From assembly GCA_012959525.1 (NCBI GenBank), contig DUDB01000037.1:1-64000 (forward strand): 64,000 nt of DNA, read 5' to 3'. This DNA is from Planctomycetota bacterium. Its GTDB lineage: Bacteria > Planctomycetota > UBA1135 > GCA-002686595. This document shows positions 16,704 through 26,991 of the stretch, in pieces; position 1 is the stretch's first letter, and each line of letters begins with the position of its first letter. The notes below the pieces were generated by a model. The model did not search any database. It saw nothing but the letters and a program-made list of their open reading frames with translations, and had not been told where the DNA came from. The position numbers and the translations under genes are program-made.

Positions 16704-17366
16704 ATGCGCTCTACCTCCATCCTGATTCCCTGCCTGCTTCTCGTGGTCTCCTCTTGCGAGAATCCGTCGAAGGCGGCTCTGGCTCCCGCTGGGACCGACA
16801 TCACCTCCCTCGACCACTGGCGTGGCTACAAGAAGGACGCCGTGCCGGAGAACTGGGTGCAGCAGGACGGCGCCATCTACCTGACCAAGGGTGGCGGCGG
16901 CGATCTGATCACGCGCGAGCAGTACGCCAGCTTCGATCTGACAATGGAGTGGAAGATCTCCCCCAAGGGCAACAGTGGGATCATGTACCACGTGGCCGAG
17001 ACCGACGGCCCCACGTACTTCACGGGGCCGGAAATGCAGGTCCTGGACAACGCCGTCGCCGGTGGCGACCTGCTGCACTCCGCGGGAGCCGACTACGCCC
17101 TGCACGCTCCTGAGGCGGACAATTCCAAGCCGGTCGGGCAGTGGAACGCGGCTCGGATCCTGGTCCAGGGACCGCACGTCGAGTACTGGCTGAACGGTGT
17201 GCAGCAGTGCAGCTATGAGCTCTGGAGCGAGGATTGGAGCGCTCGGGTGAAGGCTTCCAAGTTTGCCCAGTGGCCGGGCTTCGGCTTGGAGAAGGCTGGG
17301 CACATCGCGCTCCAGGATCACGGCAACCCGGTCTGGTACCGGGCTATCCGCATCCGGCGTCTTTGA
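16704..17366 (+). CDS. DUF1080 (3-keto-disaccharide hydrolase-like) lipoprotein
   Basis: This 220-residue protein has a lipobox VVSSC (Cys 19) after a hydrophobic stretch. The mature domain has the DUF1080 pattern: SLDHWRGYK, GDLITREQYASFDLTMEWK, GNSGIMYHV, GPEMQVLDN and the final GHIALQDHGNPVWYRAIRIR. These jellyroll proteins hydrolyse 3-keto-glycosides or bind glycans in the periplasm. With the upstream oxidoreductase, isomerase and importer it completes a keto-sugar breakdown module. Confidence 0.9.
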   Translation: MRSTSILIPCLLLVVSSCENPSKAALAPAGTDITSLDHWRGYKKDAVPENWVQQDGAIYLTKGGGGDLITREQYASFDLTMEWKISPKGNSGIMYHVAETDGPTYFTGPEMQVLDNAVAGGDLLHSAGADYALHAPEADNSKPVGQWNAARILVQGPHVEYWLNGVQQCSYELWSEDWSARVKASKFAQWPGFGLEKAGHIALQDHGNPVWYRAIRIRRL

Positions 17367-17420
17367 GCCTGATTCCGCGCTGGGACGCGGCGCAGTCGGC
17401 AATCTCTGCAGGCACGGCAC

Positions 17421-17432
17421 TTTTCGTTTTTT
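17421..17432 (+). terminator. T-rich tract, possible end of the sugar operon
   Basis: TTTTCGTTTTTT is the clearest T run after an operon in this window and lies 55 nt past the DUF1080 stop. A short stem, CCGCG/CGCGG (17375-17390), sits upstream but is not adjacent to the run, so intrinsic termination is uncertain. Confidence 0.3.
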
Positions 17433-17501
17433 GAACAGATCACGGCCGGTGGATGCATGGATCCGCGCAACCTCGGTCCCCATGCCGGGTATCATGCGCC
17501 C

Positions 17502-20500
17502 ATGCTGAGTCTTGGAATTGCCTGCGTGCTGCTTGTTGCTCCGCCCGTCCCCCAGGACGTGGGGGAGCTGAGCGCATTTGGCCTAGCCATCGACCGGGCC
17601 GAGCGGGCCCTGGCGGCCGGGCAGCTGGACCAGGCCCACGCGCTCGTCCTCCGCGCCCTGGAGCGGGACCGCAAGAACACGCGTGCCTGGGACCTGCGGG
17701 CGCGCTGGGCCAAGGCTGCTGAAGACCGGGATGACGAGGTCTACAGTCGCCACCAGCAGTACCGCTTGAGCCTGGCCCAAGGCGTGGATCGCAAGGTCCA
17801 GCGCACCCTGTGGGACGAACTATTGATCCTCGATCCCCTGGCCCGGGATCTCTACGGCCTCAAGGACCGCTTCCTGAAGAAGCTCATCCCCCTGGCGGAG
17901 TCCTACGAGAAGGCTGAGCGGCCGCACTCGGCCATCGATGTTTGGAAGAAGGTGCAGGCCATCGACCCCGAAAACGTGGAGGCCCAGCTCTCCATCGAGC
18001 GCATCGCCGCTAGCCCCGATCCCAGCCTGGCCGGGGAAGCCAAGCCCAAAGACCTCTTCGCCGACGTGTCAGATGAGTGGATCGAGGAGTTTGACGCTGC
18101 ACATGGCACCTGGGATGAGGCCGGGGAGGAGGAGCGGCCCAACTACATCACCGTCACCGACGCGGGCTATCACGTCTTGATCCGCACGGCCGAGGCCATG
18201 GAGCAGATGAACGCCTTCTACCGGGAGTTCTTCCGCTATGGCACCGAGGAGGACGGACGCAGCGTGTCGCGCATCCGGGTGCATGTGTTCCAGAACCGTG
18301 ACGAGTACCTGACCCTGGGCATCGGTCCGCCCGTGGAGTGGTCGGGCGGCCACTTCACCGGCAGCCACGTGGAGACCTACATCTCCAGCGGGTTCGAGAA
18401 CATGGTGGGCACCCTCTTCCATGAGGCGGCGCACCAGTTCGTCTCATTGGCCACCAACGCAGTGGGCTGGTTGAACGAGGGACTGGCCTCCTTCTTCGAG
18501 GGGACACGCATCCTGCCCAACGGGACGGTGATCATGAACATGCCGGCCAACGGCCGCCTGATGCCGCTGGCCGAGCGCATGAGCAAGGGTTGGATGGCCC
18601 ACGCTCAGGATGGCTATGACCCCAACGACTCGGACTCGACTCCCGAGAAGGCGCCCACCTTCCGCATCGTGATCGAGAACCGCTACTCCTGGGGGCCGCC
18701 CTGGTACGCCCCGACATGGGGCCTCGTGTACTTCCTCTACAACTATCAGGATCCGGTGGACGGCCGCTACGTCTATAGGGATGCCTTCAACGAGTTCATC
18801 AATGCCTCGGGGGGCAAGACCGGGGACACGGCTGTGGCGACCTTCGAGGAGGTTGTGCTGGCCAACCCGAAGCCGGCCATGTCCTTCGTGGAGAGGCCCG
18901 AGGATGCGGAAGATGTGCGCCTGCCCCAGACGGTCGACGAGGTGGACGCGGTCTGGAAGGACTGGATCCTGGCCCTGCGCGATGAGGGCAGCGGCAAGCT
19001 CGCCGTAGACAAGCCCTACGGCCAGTGGGGGCGCTACGCCGAGCAGAACGGGGACCTGATCGTGGCCAAGGAGCACTACGAAAAAGGACTGGTGGCCGAT
19101 CGCACCAACATTGAATTGCTCCTGGAGTTCGCGGACCTTCTCGAGGAGCACTTCGAAAACTCGGACCGGGCGGCGAAGCTCGCTCTGGAAGCGCTCTACA
19201 AACTGGAGCAGGAACCCGAACGGGACGAGAAACTCATCCGCACGGTGGAGCGCCTGCTCAGCAAGCTCGATCCCAAGCACAAGACCCTGGCACGCATCCA
19301 GGACGAGCTGGCGGCCAGCACGCGCACTGCCGTCGAGCGCTACAAGGCCGCCGGGTTGGACATGATGGTCATGGACGTCTCCTGGCGAGCAGGCAGCGAC
19401 CTCAAGCTGGATGACATGCTGGGCTACTACGAAGAGGCCGTGCGTCGCAGCGGCCGCAGCCTGGCCCTGTGGGAGCTGGCCTACAACGAGCACAACCTGG
19501 ATGGGTGGGTGACGGGTGTTCCATCGTTCAAGGCTGACAGCGTCGCCTTGGCGGGAGCGTTCGGGGAATACGACGAGAAGGCCTTCGACTTCCAGTCCCT
19601 GACCATGGACCGCGTGACGGCGGGAGACTTCTCCATCGAGGCCGAGGTGCTGGCCAACAAGGGCGAGGTCAACTTCTGTGGGTTCGTATTCGGACACAAG
19701 GGGTCCAGCACCTTCCAGGGGATGCTGCTGTTCCCGGGTAAGGAGGTGGCCGAAGGTGGGGTACAAACCGCCTGGCTCGACCTGATGTCCTCCTACGGTG
19801 GAGGCCCCGCCAAGACCTGGCTGCACATACCTGTGGACACTCAGGATCCGGAAGCGGAACCCGAAGAGGCCGAGGCGCGTACCAGCGCAGGGGAGTGGCA
19901 CACCCTGCGTTTGGACGTGGTCGGGCGCAGTGTGGACCTGTGGTACGACGGCGACTTGGTGGGCACCAAGGACTTCGCCGGCAAGGAGGCCTTGCGTGGG
20001 GGCTTTGGCCTGGTGATGGGCCCGGGCAAGGCACGCTTCCAAAACGTGCGCTTCCTGGCCCGCGATCCCGCCGACCCGGCCAGCGCCATTGAGCGTGCCA
20101 TCACCCATGAAGCCCTAGCGGATCTCGATGGCGGCACGGGCGCGGTGCAGGGCAGCTACCAGGGCGTGATTCCGCCCTTTCCCGAGGTGTCGCGCTGGCT
20201 CCAGGAGCCACGTGAAGACTGGGCCGAGGCGCGTGGAGGCCCGCAGCTCCTGGTGCTCTGGTCCATCGATCAGAACAAGCTCGTGCGCATTGACCAGTGG
20301 TTGACCTATCTCGAAGAGGGCTTTCGGGACGTGGGGCTCAAGATTGTGTCGGTGGTCTCGACCCACGATGACGAGAGGATGGAGGACTACCTGCGCGCAC
20401 ACCCCTTACCCGGCTCAGTGGGCATCGACCTTCTGCCCGAAAACAGCGTGGGCATCGGCGAATCCTTTGAGAGCTACTTCATCCGCCGCTTCAACCTGCC

Positions 20501-21236
20501 GCGCGTGCTCCTCCTGGACCTGGACGGCACCGTGCTGTGGGAAGGGGACCCGGGCTTCGAAATCAATGAGGAGCCCGTCGAGCCCTTCGATAGCTTCCTG
20601 GACGATCCGTTGGAAGAGCTGGTCACGGACCGCAAGTTGCGCGAGCTTGCCGTGTGGCGCACCAAGTGGGAGCGCTACGGCGCACCGGCCCTGGCCCAGG
20701 GGGACTTCGAGGAGGCCCTGCCCATGCTCGTGGAGGCCGGGGACTACGATCCGGTCTGCGAACCGCGCGCGGCCCAGGCCTCGGCGGCCCTGCGTTCGGT
20801 GCAGGCGGCCCTGGCCGACCTGGAGGGCAGCGCGGCCTCACTGGAGGCGCGCGGTGTTGAGACGGGCATGGACGTGCTCATCGGGTGGGGGGCGATCCTC
20901 GCGGGCGAGGAGGCCGAAGTGTTCGAGAAGGAGCACCGCGCACGCAAGGAGGCACGCGCTGTGCTGCAGTCCAAGAACCACCGTGACTGGATCAAGGTTC
21001 TCAAGGCTTGTGCGGCCTTCCCCAACCGCCGCGGGACGGACGCCGAGAAGGCGCTGGCCATGTTCGTCGAGCTCGACAAGCGCAGCGGGTTGTTGGTGGA
21101 GCGTCTGCGAGACGAGTTGGAGGAGGCTCAGGCGGCCGCAAACTGGGAGATGTTCGCCGAAGCTGTGGAGGCCGCCCCGACCATGGGGGCGCGTTTCCTG
21201 GCCGAGTCCTACTTCGGATGGGAGGAGGGCCAGTGA
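17502..21236 (+). CDS. Secreted gluzincin-like metallopeptidase with jellyroll and thioredoxin-like domains
   Basis: This 1244-residue protein is read from ATG 17502, which gives a short hydrophobic signal (LSLGIACVLLVAPP). TPR-like helices (20-170) precede a zinc-peptidase region: HEAAHQF near 306-312 and WLNEGLASFFEG near 322-333, the HExxH...E arrangement of DUF1570/M1-like gluzincins. More TPR-like helices (490-680) lead to a LamG/DUF1080-like jellyroll (about 695-855, GEWHTLRLDVVGRSVDLWYDG) and a thioredoxin-like domain (about 910-1040, LLVLWSIDQNKLVRI) that lacks CxxC. The final 200 residues are helical. The combination suggests an exported, non-redox scaffold with peptidase activity. 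Substrate unknown. Confidence 0.8.
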   Translation: MLSLGIACVLLVAPPVPQDVGELSAFGLAIDRAERALAAGQLDQAHALVLRALERDRKNTRAWDLRARWAKAAEDRDDEVYSRHQQYRLSLAQGVDRKVQRTLWDELLILDPLARDLYGLKDRFLKKLIPLAESYEKAERPHSAIDVWKKVQAIDPENVEAQLSIERIAASPDPSLAGEAKPKDLFADVSDEWIEEFDAAHGTWDEAGEEERPNYITVTDAGYHVLIRTAEAMEQMNAFYREFFRYGTEEDGRSVSRIRVHVFQNRDEYLTLGIGPPVEWSGGHFTGSHVETYISSGFENMVGTLFHEAAHQFVSLATNAVGWLNEGLASFFEGTRILPNGTVIMNMPANGRLMPLAERMSKGWMAHAQDGYDPNDSDSTPEKAPTFRIVIENRYSWGPPWYAPTWGLVYFLYNYQDPVDGRYVYRDAFNEFINASGGKTGDTAVATFEEVVLANPKPAMSFVERPEDAEDVRLPQTVDEVDAVWKDWILALRDEGSGKLAVDKPYGQWGRYAEQNGDLIVAKEHYEKGLVADRTNIELLLEFADLLEEHFENSDRAAKLALEALYKLEQEPERDEKLIRTVERLLSKLDPKHKTLARIQDELAASTRTAVERYKAAGLDMMVMDVSWRAGSDLKLDDMLGYYEEAVRRSGRSLALWELAYNEHNLDGWVTGVPSFKADSVALAGAFGEYDEKAFDFQSLTMDRVTAGDFSIEAEVLANKGEVNFCGFVFGHKGSSTFQGMLLFPGKEVAEGGVQTAWLDLMSSYGGGPAKTWLHIPVDTQDPEAEPEEAEARTSAGEWHTLRLDVVGRSVDLWYDGDLVGTKDFAGKEALRGGFGLVMGPGKARFQNVRFLARDPADPASAIERAITHEALADLDGGTGAVQGSYQGVIPPFPEVSRWLQEPREDWAEARGGPQLLVLWSIDQNKLVRIDQWLTYLEEGFRDVGLKIVSVVSTHDDERMEDYLRAHPLPGSVGIDLLPENSVGIGESFESYFIRRFNLPRVLLLDLDGTVLWEGDPGFEINEEPVEPFDSFLDDPLEELVTDRKLRELAVWRTKWERYGAPALAQGDFEEALPMLVEAGDYDPVCEPRAAQASAALRSVQAALADLEGSAASLEARGVETGMDVLIGWGAILAGEEAEVFEKEHRARKEARAVLQSKNHRDWIKVLKACAAFPNRRGTDAEKALAMFVELDKRSGLLVERLRDELEEAQAAANWEMFAEAVEAAPTMGARFLAESYFGWEEGQ

Positions 21237-21315
21237 GGCTCCTCTTCTTGTTTCCTTTCGCGTGAATGGGACCCGACTGCTAGCGTAGTGTCCACATCCC
21301 CCCTACCCAGAGAGA

Positions 21316-21522
21316 ATGATGAGTAGACAAGAAACCGTATCGGAGCCTGAAGCCACCCAGTGCTGCCGCAAGATCAACTGGGTGTCGTATTGTCTGTCCA
21401 TTGGCGCCGGATTGGGCATCGTGTTTGGCGGCGCGTTTGCGAACCCGGGTCTGGGCCTGACCCTGGGTGTCGGAATCGGCGTGGCTGTGGGCTCCGCTCT
21501 GAATTCACGAGTATGCGCATGA
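21316..21522 (+). CDS. Small glycine-rich membrane protein
   Basis: This 68-residue protein has a polar N-terminus with a CC pair (QCCRKINW), then two short hydrophobic glycine-rich segments (GAGLGIVFGGAFAN and LGLTLGVGIGVAVGSAL), a glycine-zipper style hairpin. An AGAGAGA stretch lies just before the ATG, and a second ATG follows immediately. Its stop overlaps the start of the next gene (ATGA at 21519-21522), indicating coupling. Confidence 0.6.
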   Translation: MMSRQETVSEPEATQCCRKINWVSYCLSIGAGLGIVFGGAFANPGLGLTLGVGIGVAVGSALNSRVCA

Positions 21523-22010
21523 AGTCTGGGGGCAAGTTGCACCTGGGAGGGCTGCTGATTGCCTTGCTCCTGACCACGGCTTGCGCCGGGCCGCCCAAGG
21601 ACGAGACTCCGGCCTGGGCTTCGGTGGCCGATGTCCTCGATGACTGGCACGATGCCGCCGCCAAGGCCGACGAGGCGCGCTACCTGGACCACTTCGCACC
21701 CGAGGCCGTGTTCCTCGGTACGGATGCCACCGAGCGCTGGACTCTGGAGGAGTTCACGGCCTACGTACGGTTGTACTTCCCCAAAGGCGGTTGGACCTAT
21801 CACCCCCGGTGTCGCTACGTGCGTTTCGCGCAAGGGGGATCCCACGCCTGGGTGGATGAGTTGCTCGACAACGAGAAATACGGAACCCTGCGCGGGACCG
21901 CCGTGCTGCAGCGCATCGACGGTCGATGGCGCATCGCCCACTACAGCATGACCTTCGCCGTACCCAACGAGCGCGCTGCAGCGGTCGTCGAGGTCATCGG
22001 CGAGGAGTAG
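21519..22010 (+). CDS. SnoaL/DUF4440-like (NTF2 fold) lipoprotein
   Basis: About 163 residues from ATG 21519 (ATG 21513 is an alternative). The signal ends LLLTTACAG with a lipobox Cys. The mature domain has the NTF2-fold pattern of DUF4440/SnoaL-like proteins: DWHDAAAKADEARYLDHFAP, FLGTDATERWTLEEFTAY and a final DGRWRIAHYSMTFAVPNE. Such domains bind small hydrophobic ligands or act as isomerases. No catalytic role can be assigned. It is coupled to the small membrane protein upstream. Confidence 0.75.
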   Translation: MKSGGKLHLGGLLIALLLTTACAGPPKDETPAWASVADVLDDWHDAAAKADEARYLDHFAPEAVFLGTDATERWTLEEFTAYVRLYFPKGGWTYHPRCRYVRFAQGGSHAWVDELLDNEKYGTLRGTAVLQRIDGRWRIAHYSMTFAVPNERAAAVVEVIGEE

Positions 22011-22019
22011 TCCGTTGGC

Positions 22020-23240
22020 CTAGCGGCCCAGGCCCAGCGTCTGCTCGGCCCTTTTCGCCAGCCAGTCTCCAATGGCCAGGCACGCGGTCGCCGCGGGCGA
22101 GGGAGCGCTCAACACGTGCAGGGCGTTCGGCCCTTCCACGATGCGGAAGTCATCGGCCAGGGTACCGTCGGGGTCGAGGGCCTGGGCGCGCACCCCCGAG
22201 CCTCCCGGTTGAAGATCGGATGCAGTCAGCTCGGGCAGCAGCTCCTGGAGCGCACGGGTGAAGGCGGCCTTGGAGTACGACCGCCAGACCTCGCCCAATC
22301 CGGACCTCCAGTGGCGCGCTGCCATCTTCCAGAAGGCGCCGTAGCTGACCAGGTCCAACAGATCCCGGCCATTCACCTGACCCCGGTGGTAGCCATTGCG
22401 GGAGAGGGCCAGGACCGCGTTGGGTCCCGCTTCCACGCTCCCATCGAGACGGGTCGTGAAGTGCACACCCAGGAAGGGGAAGGCCGGATCGGGGACCGGG
22501 TAGATGGGTCCGTTCACCAGCGCGCTCGCCTCGGCACGAAGTTCCATGTACTCGCCCCGGAAGGGCGCGATGCGCAGGCCCGGGTCCACGCCCGCGCGGC
22601 GGGCCACGCGGTCGGCCTGAATGCCGGCGCAGTTGACCAGCCAACGGGCGCGTACTTCGCCCTTGGGCGTCTCGATCACGTAGCCCTCGGACTCCTGCCG
22701 GATGTCGCCTGCCGCGCAGGACAGGCGCAGGTCGGCCCCTGCCGCTTGCAGCGCGCTCGCCAGGTGCCGGGCCACGGCTCCGAAGTCGACGATCCCCGTC
22801 TCGCCCACCCACAGGCCCTCGACCCCGCGCGCGTGCGGCTCGCGCTCACGGATACCGGCGGGTCCCAGGCGCTCCAGGTCGACCAGGCCGTTGGCGCGCC
22901 CGCGCCGTTCGAGCTCATCAAGCCGGGGCCGCTGCTCTTCCCGGGTCGCCAGTACCAGTTTTCCGGTGCGCTTGTGGTCGATGCCTTCCTCCTCGCACAG
23001 GCGTAGCAAACTCTCACGGCCCCGCGCGCACAACTCCGCCTTGAGGGAGCCGGGACGGTAGTAGAGTCCCGAGTGGATCACCCCGCTGTTGTGCCCTGTC
23101 TGGTGGGCCGCCTCGCGCTCTTCCGCCTCGAGCAGGACAAGCGTTAGGTGGGGGTGACGGGCGAGCAGGGCCCGGGCCGTCGCCAGGCCGACGATGCCAG
23201 CCCCGATCACGCACAGGTCTGTCTGATGGGAGGGGGGCAT
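22020..23240 (-). CDS. lhgO: L-2-hydroxyglutarate oxidase
   Basis: This 406-residue FAD enzyme oxidises L-2-hydroxyglutarate to 2-oxoglutarate. The N-terminus DLCVIGAGIVGLATARAL is the FAD-binding fold, followed by the family signature QTGHNSGVIHSGLYY and PGSLKAELC, which separates LhgO from other DAO-family oxidases. The C-terminus has SPAATACLAIGDWLA. ATG 23240 is chosen; the upstream in-frame ATG adds 14 residues without similarity. The length is normal for the family. The nearby palindrome at 23252-23265 may control it. Confidence 0.9.
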   Translation of the reverse strand: MPPSHQTDLCVIGAGIVGLATARALLARHPHLTLVLLEAEEREAAHQTGHNSGVIHSGLYYRPGSLKAELCARGRESLLRLCEEEGIDHKRTGKLVLATREEQRPRLDELERRGRANGLVDLERLGPAGIREREPHARGVEGLWVGETGIVDFGAVARHLASALQAAGADLRLSCAAGDIRQESEGYVIETPKGEVRARWLVNCAGIQADRVARRAGVDPGLRIAPFRGEYMELRAEASALVNGPIYPVPDPAFPFLGVHFTTRLDGSVEAGPNAVLALSRNGYHRGQVNGRDLLDLVSYGAFWKMAARHWRSGLGEVWRSYSKAAFTRALQELLPELTASDLQPGGSGVRAQALDPDGTLADDFRIVEGPNALHVLSAPSPAATACLAIGDWLAKRAEQTLGLGR

Positions 23241-23251
23241 GAGTGAAATGC

Positions 23252-23265
23252 GAATTGCCCAATTC
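23252..23265. promoter_or_regulatory. Palindrome GAATTG-CC-CAATTC upstream of lhgO
   Basis: Two perfect 6-bp arms are separated by 2 bp, 12 bases upstream of the lhgO start and in an AT-richer patch of the 276-bp divergent intergenic region. It looks like a repressor operator. No regulator gene is adjacent. The rest of 23241-23516 shows no gene. Confidence 0.35.
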
Positions 23266-23516
23266 AATGGAACCTGGGTCAACTCGGGACACTCTGAGTG
23301 GCATCTGTCGCCCTGTCGACGTCCATTCGCAACAAGCGTGAACCCGGCGGCAGGGGAGTTGGTAGGTTTGACTGGTCTTGTAGGCTAGTGACACCTGCCC
23401 GATTCGTCCCCTCACATCTCAAGATCTCCGCTTTGAACCCTCTCGGTGACCTGCCGCTCGATACGGCTGCCAGTCCGAGGGAAGCGCATCTGCCCGAAAC
23501 TGACCCAACGTTGACC

Positions 23517-25031
23517 ATGAAACTCTCCCGTCTGACTGCAATTCTCCCTCTGATTGCTCTGCTGTTTGTCGCGACCCCCACCAGCATGGCCCAGCACGGC
23601 GCTGGCGCTGGTAACACCCCGGGGGGAGAGGACCCAAGAGTCTCCGTGCTCGAACAGGACGATGGCACGATCGTGGCTACCGATCCCACGGGTAGCTATC
23701 TGTATGCCTCCTGGAACGTCTACTTCGCGTCTCCGTTCTTTATGCGTAACAAGATGCGTTGCGGTCAGCCGTTCCTGCCCTCCGACCAAGGCCAACAGAC
23801 CTACGGTTCCAAGAACGATTGCGCCTACGGCTCCACCAATCCCAAGGCCGAGTACGACCCCGCCGTCCAGAAGTTCAGCATTCCCGTGGTGGTGCACATT
23901 CTGATGCACACCAACGGAAATGGGGCCGTCAGCGATGCCATGGCGCAGAGCCAGATCGACATCCTGAACGAGGACTTCATGGCCCTGCCCGGAACCAACG
24001 GTTCCCCGGGTACCGACTGCCAGGTGGACTTCTACCTGGCGACGGTCGACCCCAACGGGAACGCAACAACGGGTATCACCCGCACGACCAACAACAACTG
24101 GTACAACGACAGCGGCAACTTCAAGTCCGCGCTGGCCTGGAACACCAACAAGTACTTCAACATCTACACCAACACGGCCAGCGGCTACCTGGGCTACGCC
24201 TACCTGCCCCAGCAGGGCGGTGTGGTTGGAAACAGCATCGACGGTGTGGTCTGCCACTGGCGGGCTTTCGGGCGCAACAGTCCCTTTGGTCCTCCCTACA
24301 ACCAGGGTCGCACGACCACCCACGAAGCGGGCCACTACCTGGGCCTGTGGCACACGTTTGACTTTGGATGCGGCACCGTCAGCGGTTGCTACTCCTCGGG
24401 TGACACGATCTGCGACACGAACCGCGAGTCGGGACCTGTCTACGGTTGCCCCGGGAACAGCAACACCTGCAGTTCTCAGGATCCGTTCCACAACTACATG
24501 GACTACACCGACGACCTGTGCATGTACAAGTTCACGCCCGAGCAGGCCCGTCGCCTGCGCTGTACCGTCGAGTACTGGCGGCCGAACCTGTTCACTTCGG
24601 GTGGTGGGTCGACGCTCATATTCGGAGACGACTTCGAGAGCGGCGACTATGCGTCCGGTGGGTGGGTCACTCAGAACGGCAAGTGCCGCATCCACAAGAA
24701 ATCGTCCTATTCCGGAGTCTGGGGTGCACGCCTCAAGCGCTTGACCAACGTGGAGAAGACTTTCTCCACCGTTGGCTTCTCCCAGGTTCGGGTGAACTAT
24801 GCGGGCATGGTCACCAACTACACCGCCAAGAAGAAGCTCCTACTGCAGTGGTTTGACGGCACCAATTGGGTCACCGTGGACAACGTCCAGTCTTCCACTT
24901 ACATCAACCAGTCCGTGTTCTTGCCCGCCGGGGCGGAGAACAACCCCAACTGCACCATTCGCTTCAAGTCGAAGGAGAAGACAAAGGGTAGCTTTGCCAG
25001 CTTCGATGACGTGTCTGTCTGGGGTGACTGA
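23517..25031 (+). CDS. Secreted M43 (pappalysin-type) zinc metalloprotease
   Basis: This 504-residue protein is read from ATG 23517 with a signal peptide (1-22, ending SMAQ). The catalytic motif HEAGHYLGLWHTF (about 268) is the extended HExxHxxGxxH zinc site of pappalysins/cytophagalysins, and NYMDYTDDLCMYKFT downstream provides the Met-turn. Paired Cys around it are typical. The last 130 residues (from FGDDFESGDY) form a beta-rich domain ending FDDVSVWGD that resembles cell-surface or carbohydrate-binding jellyrolls. It is likely a secreted digestive or processing protease. Confidence 0.9.
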   Translation: MKLSRLTAILPLIALLFVATPTSMAQHGAGAGNTPGGEDPRVSVLEQDDGTIVATDPTGSYLYASWNVYFASPFFMRNKMRCGQPFLPSDQGQQTYGSKNDCAYGSTNPKAEYDPAVQKFSIPVVVHILMHTNGNGAVSDAMAQSQIDILNEDFMALPGTNGSPGTDCQVDFYLATVDPNGNATTGITRTTNNNWYNDSGNFKSALAWNTNKYFNIYTNTASGYLGYAYLPQQGGVVGNSIDGVVCHWRAFGRNSPFGPPYNQGRTTTHEAGHYLGLWHTFDFGCGTVSGCYSSGDTICDTNRESGPVYGCPGNSNTCSSQDPFHNYMDYTDDLCMYKFTPEQARRLRCTVEYWRPNLFTSGGGSTLIFGDDFESGDYASGGWVTQNGKCRIHKKSSYSGVWGARLKRLTNVEKTFSTVGFSQVRVNYAGMVTNYTAKKKLLLQWFDGTNWVTVDNVQSSTYINQSVFLPAGAENNPNCTIRFKSKEKTKGSFASFDDVSVWGD

Positions 25032-25080
25032 TCGGTAGTCGCACTTGCCAGGGGCCCTTGGGCGGCCTGGTGTGCTCGGT

Positions 25081-25114
25081 AAGCAGGGTCTCCGTTCATG
25101 CGGCGACCCTGCTT
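25081..25114 (+). terminator. 10-bp perfect hairpin after the M43 protease gene
   Basis: AAGCAGGGTC (25081-25090) pairs perfectly with GACCCTGCTT (25105-25114) around a 14-nt loop, followed by GCGTTTGCC with only three T in a row. The stem is strong and sits 50 nt after the M43 stop and before the riboswitch. It could end the protease transcript. Confidence 0.5.
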
Positions 25115-25170
25115 GCGTTTGCCTGGGCAACCATGACGGATGGGTCGTGGAACCCGCCGGACCTGATCGC

Positions 25171-25176
25171 TAAGAT
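25171..25176 (+). promoter_or_regulatory. Possible -10 box for the thiC riboswitch transcript
   Basis: TAAGAT matches the -10 consensus at four of six positions and places a start near 25183, just ahead of the aptamer. The -35 position is not convincing. Confidence 0.25.
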
Positions 25177-25198
25177 GCGGGCGACCCGGAATCCGGGC

Positions 25199-26958
<1,760 letters not shown>

Positions 26959-26991
26959 TTTGCGGCGCATGGACTTGGAGAGCCTAAGCCC

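Noticed and set aside
18444-20108. Long - strand open frame within the metallopeptidase gene
   Set aside because: Antisense to a gene with clear motifs; composition unlike neighbours' proteins.
23412-24695. Long - strand open frame opposite the M43 protease
   Set aside because: Val/Gly-rich shadow of codons in a gene with an intact HExxH motif.
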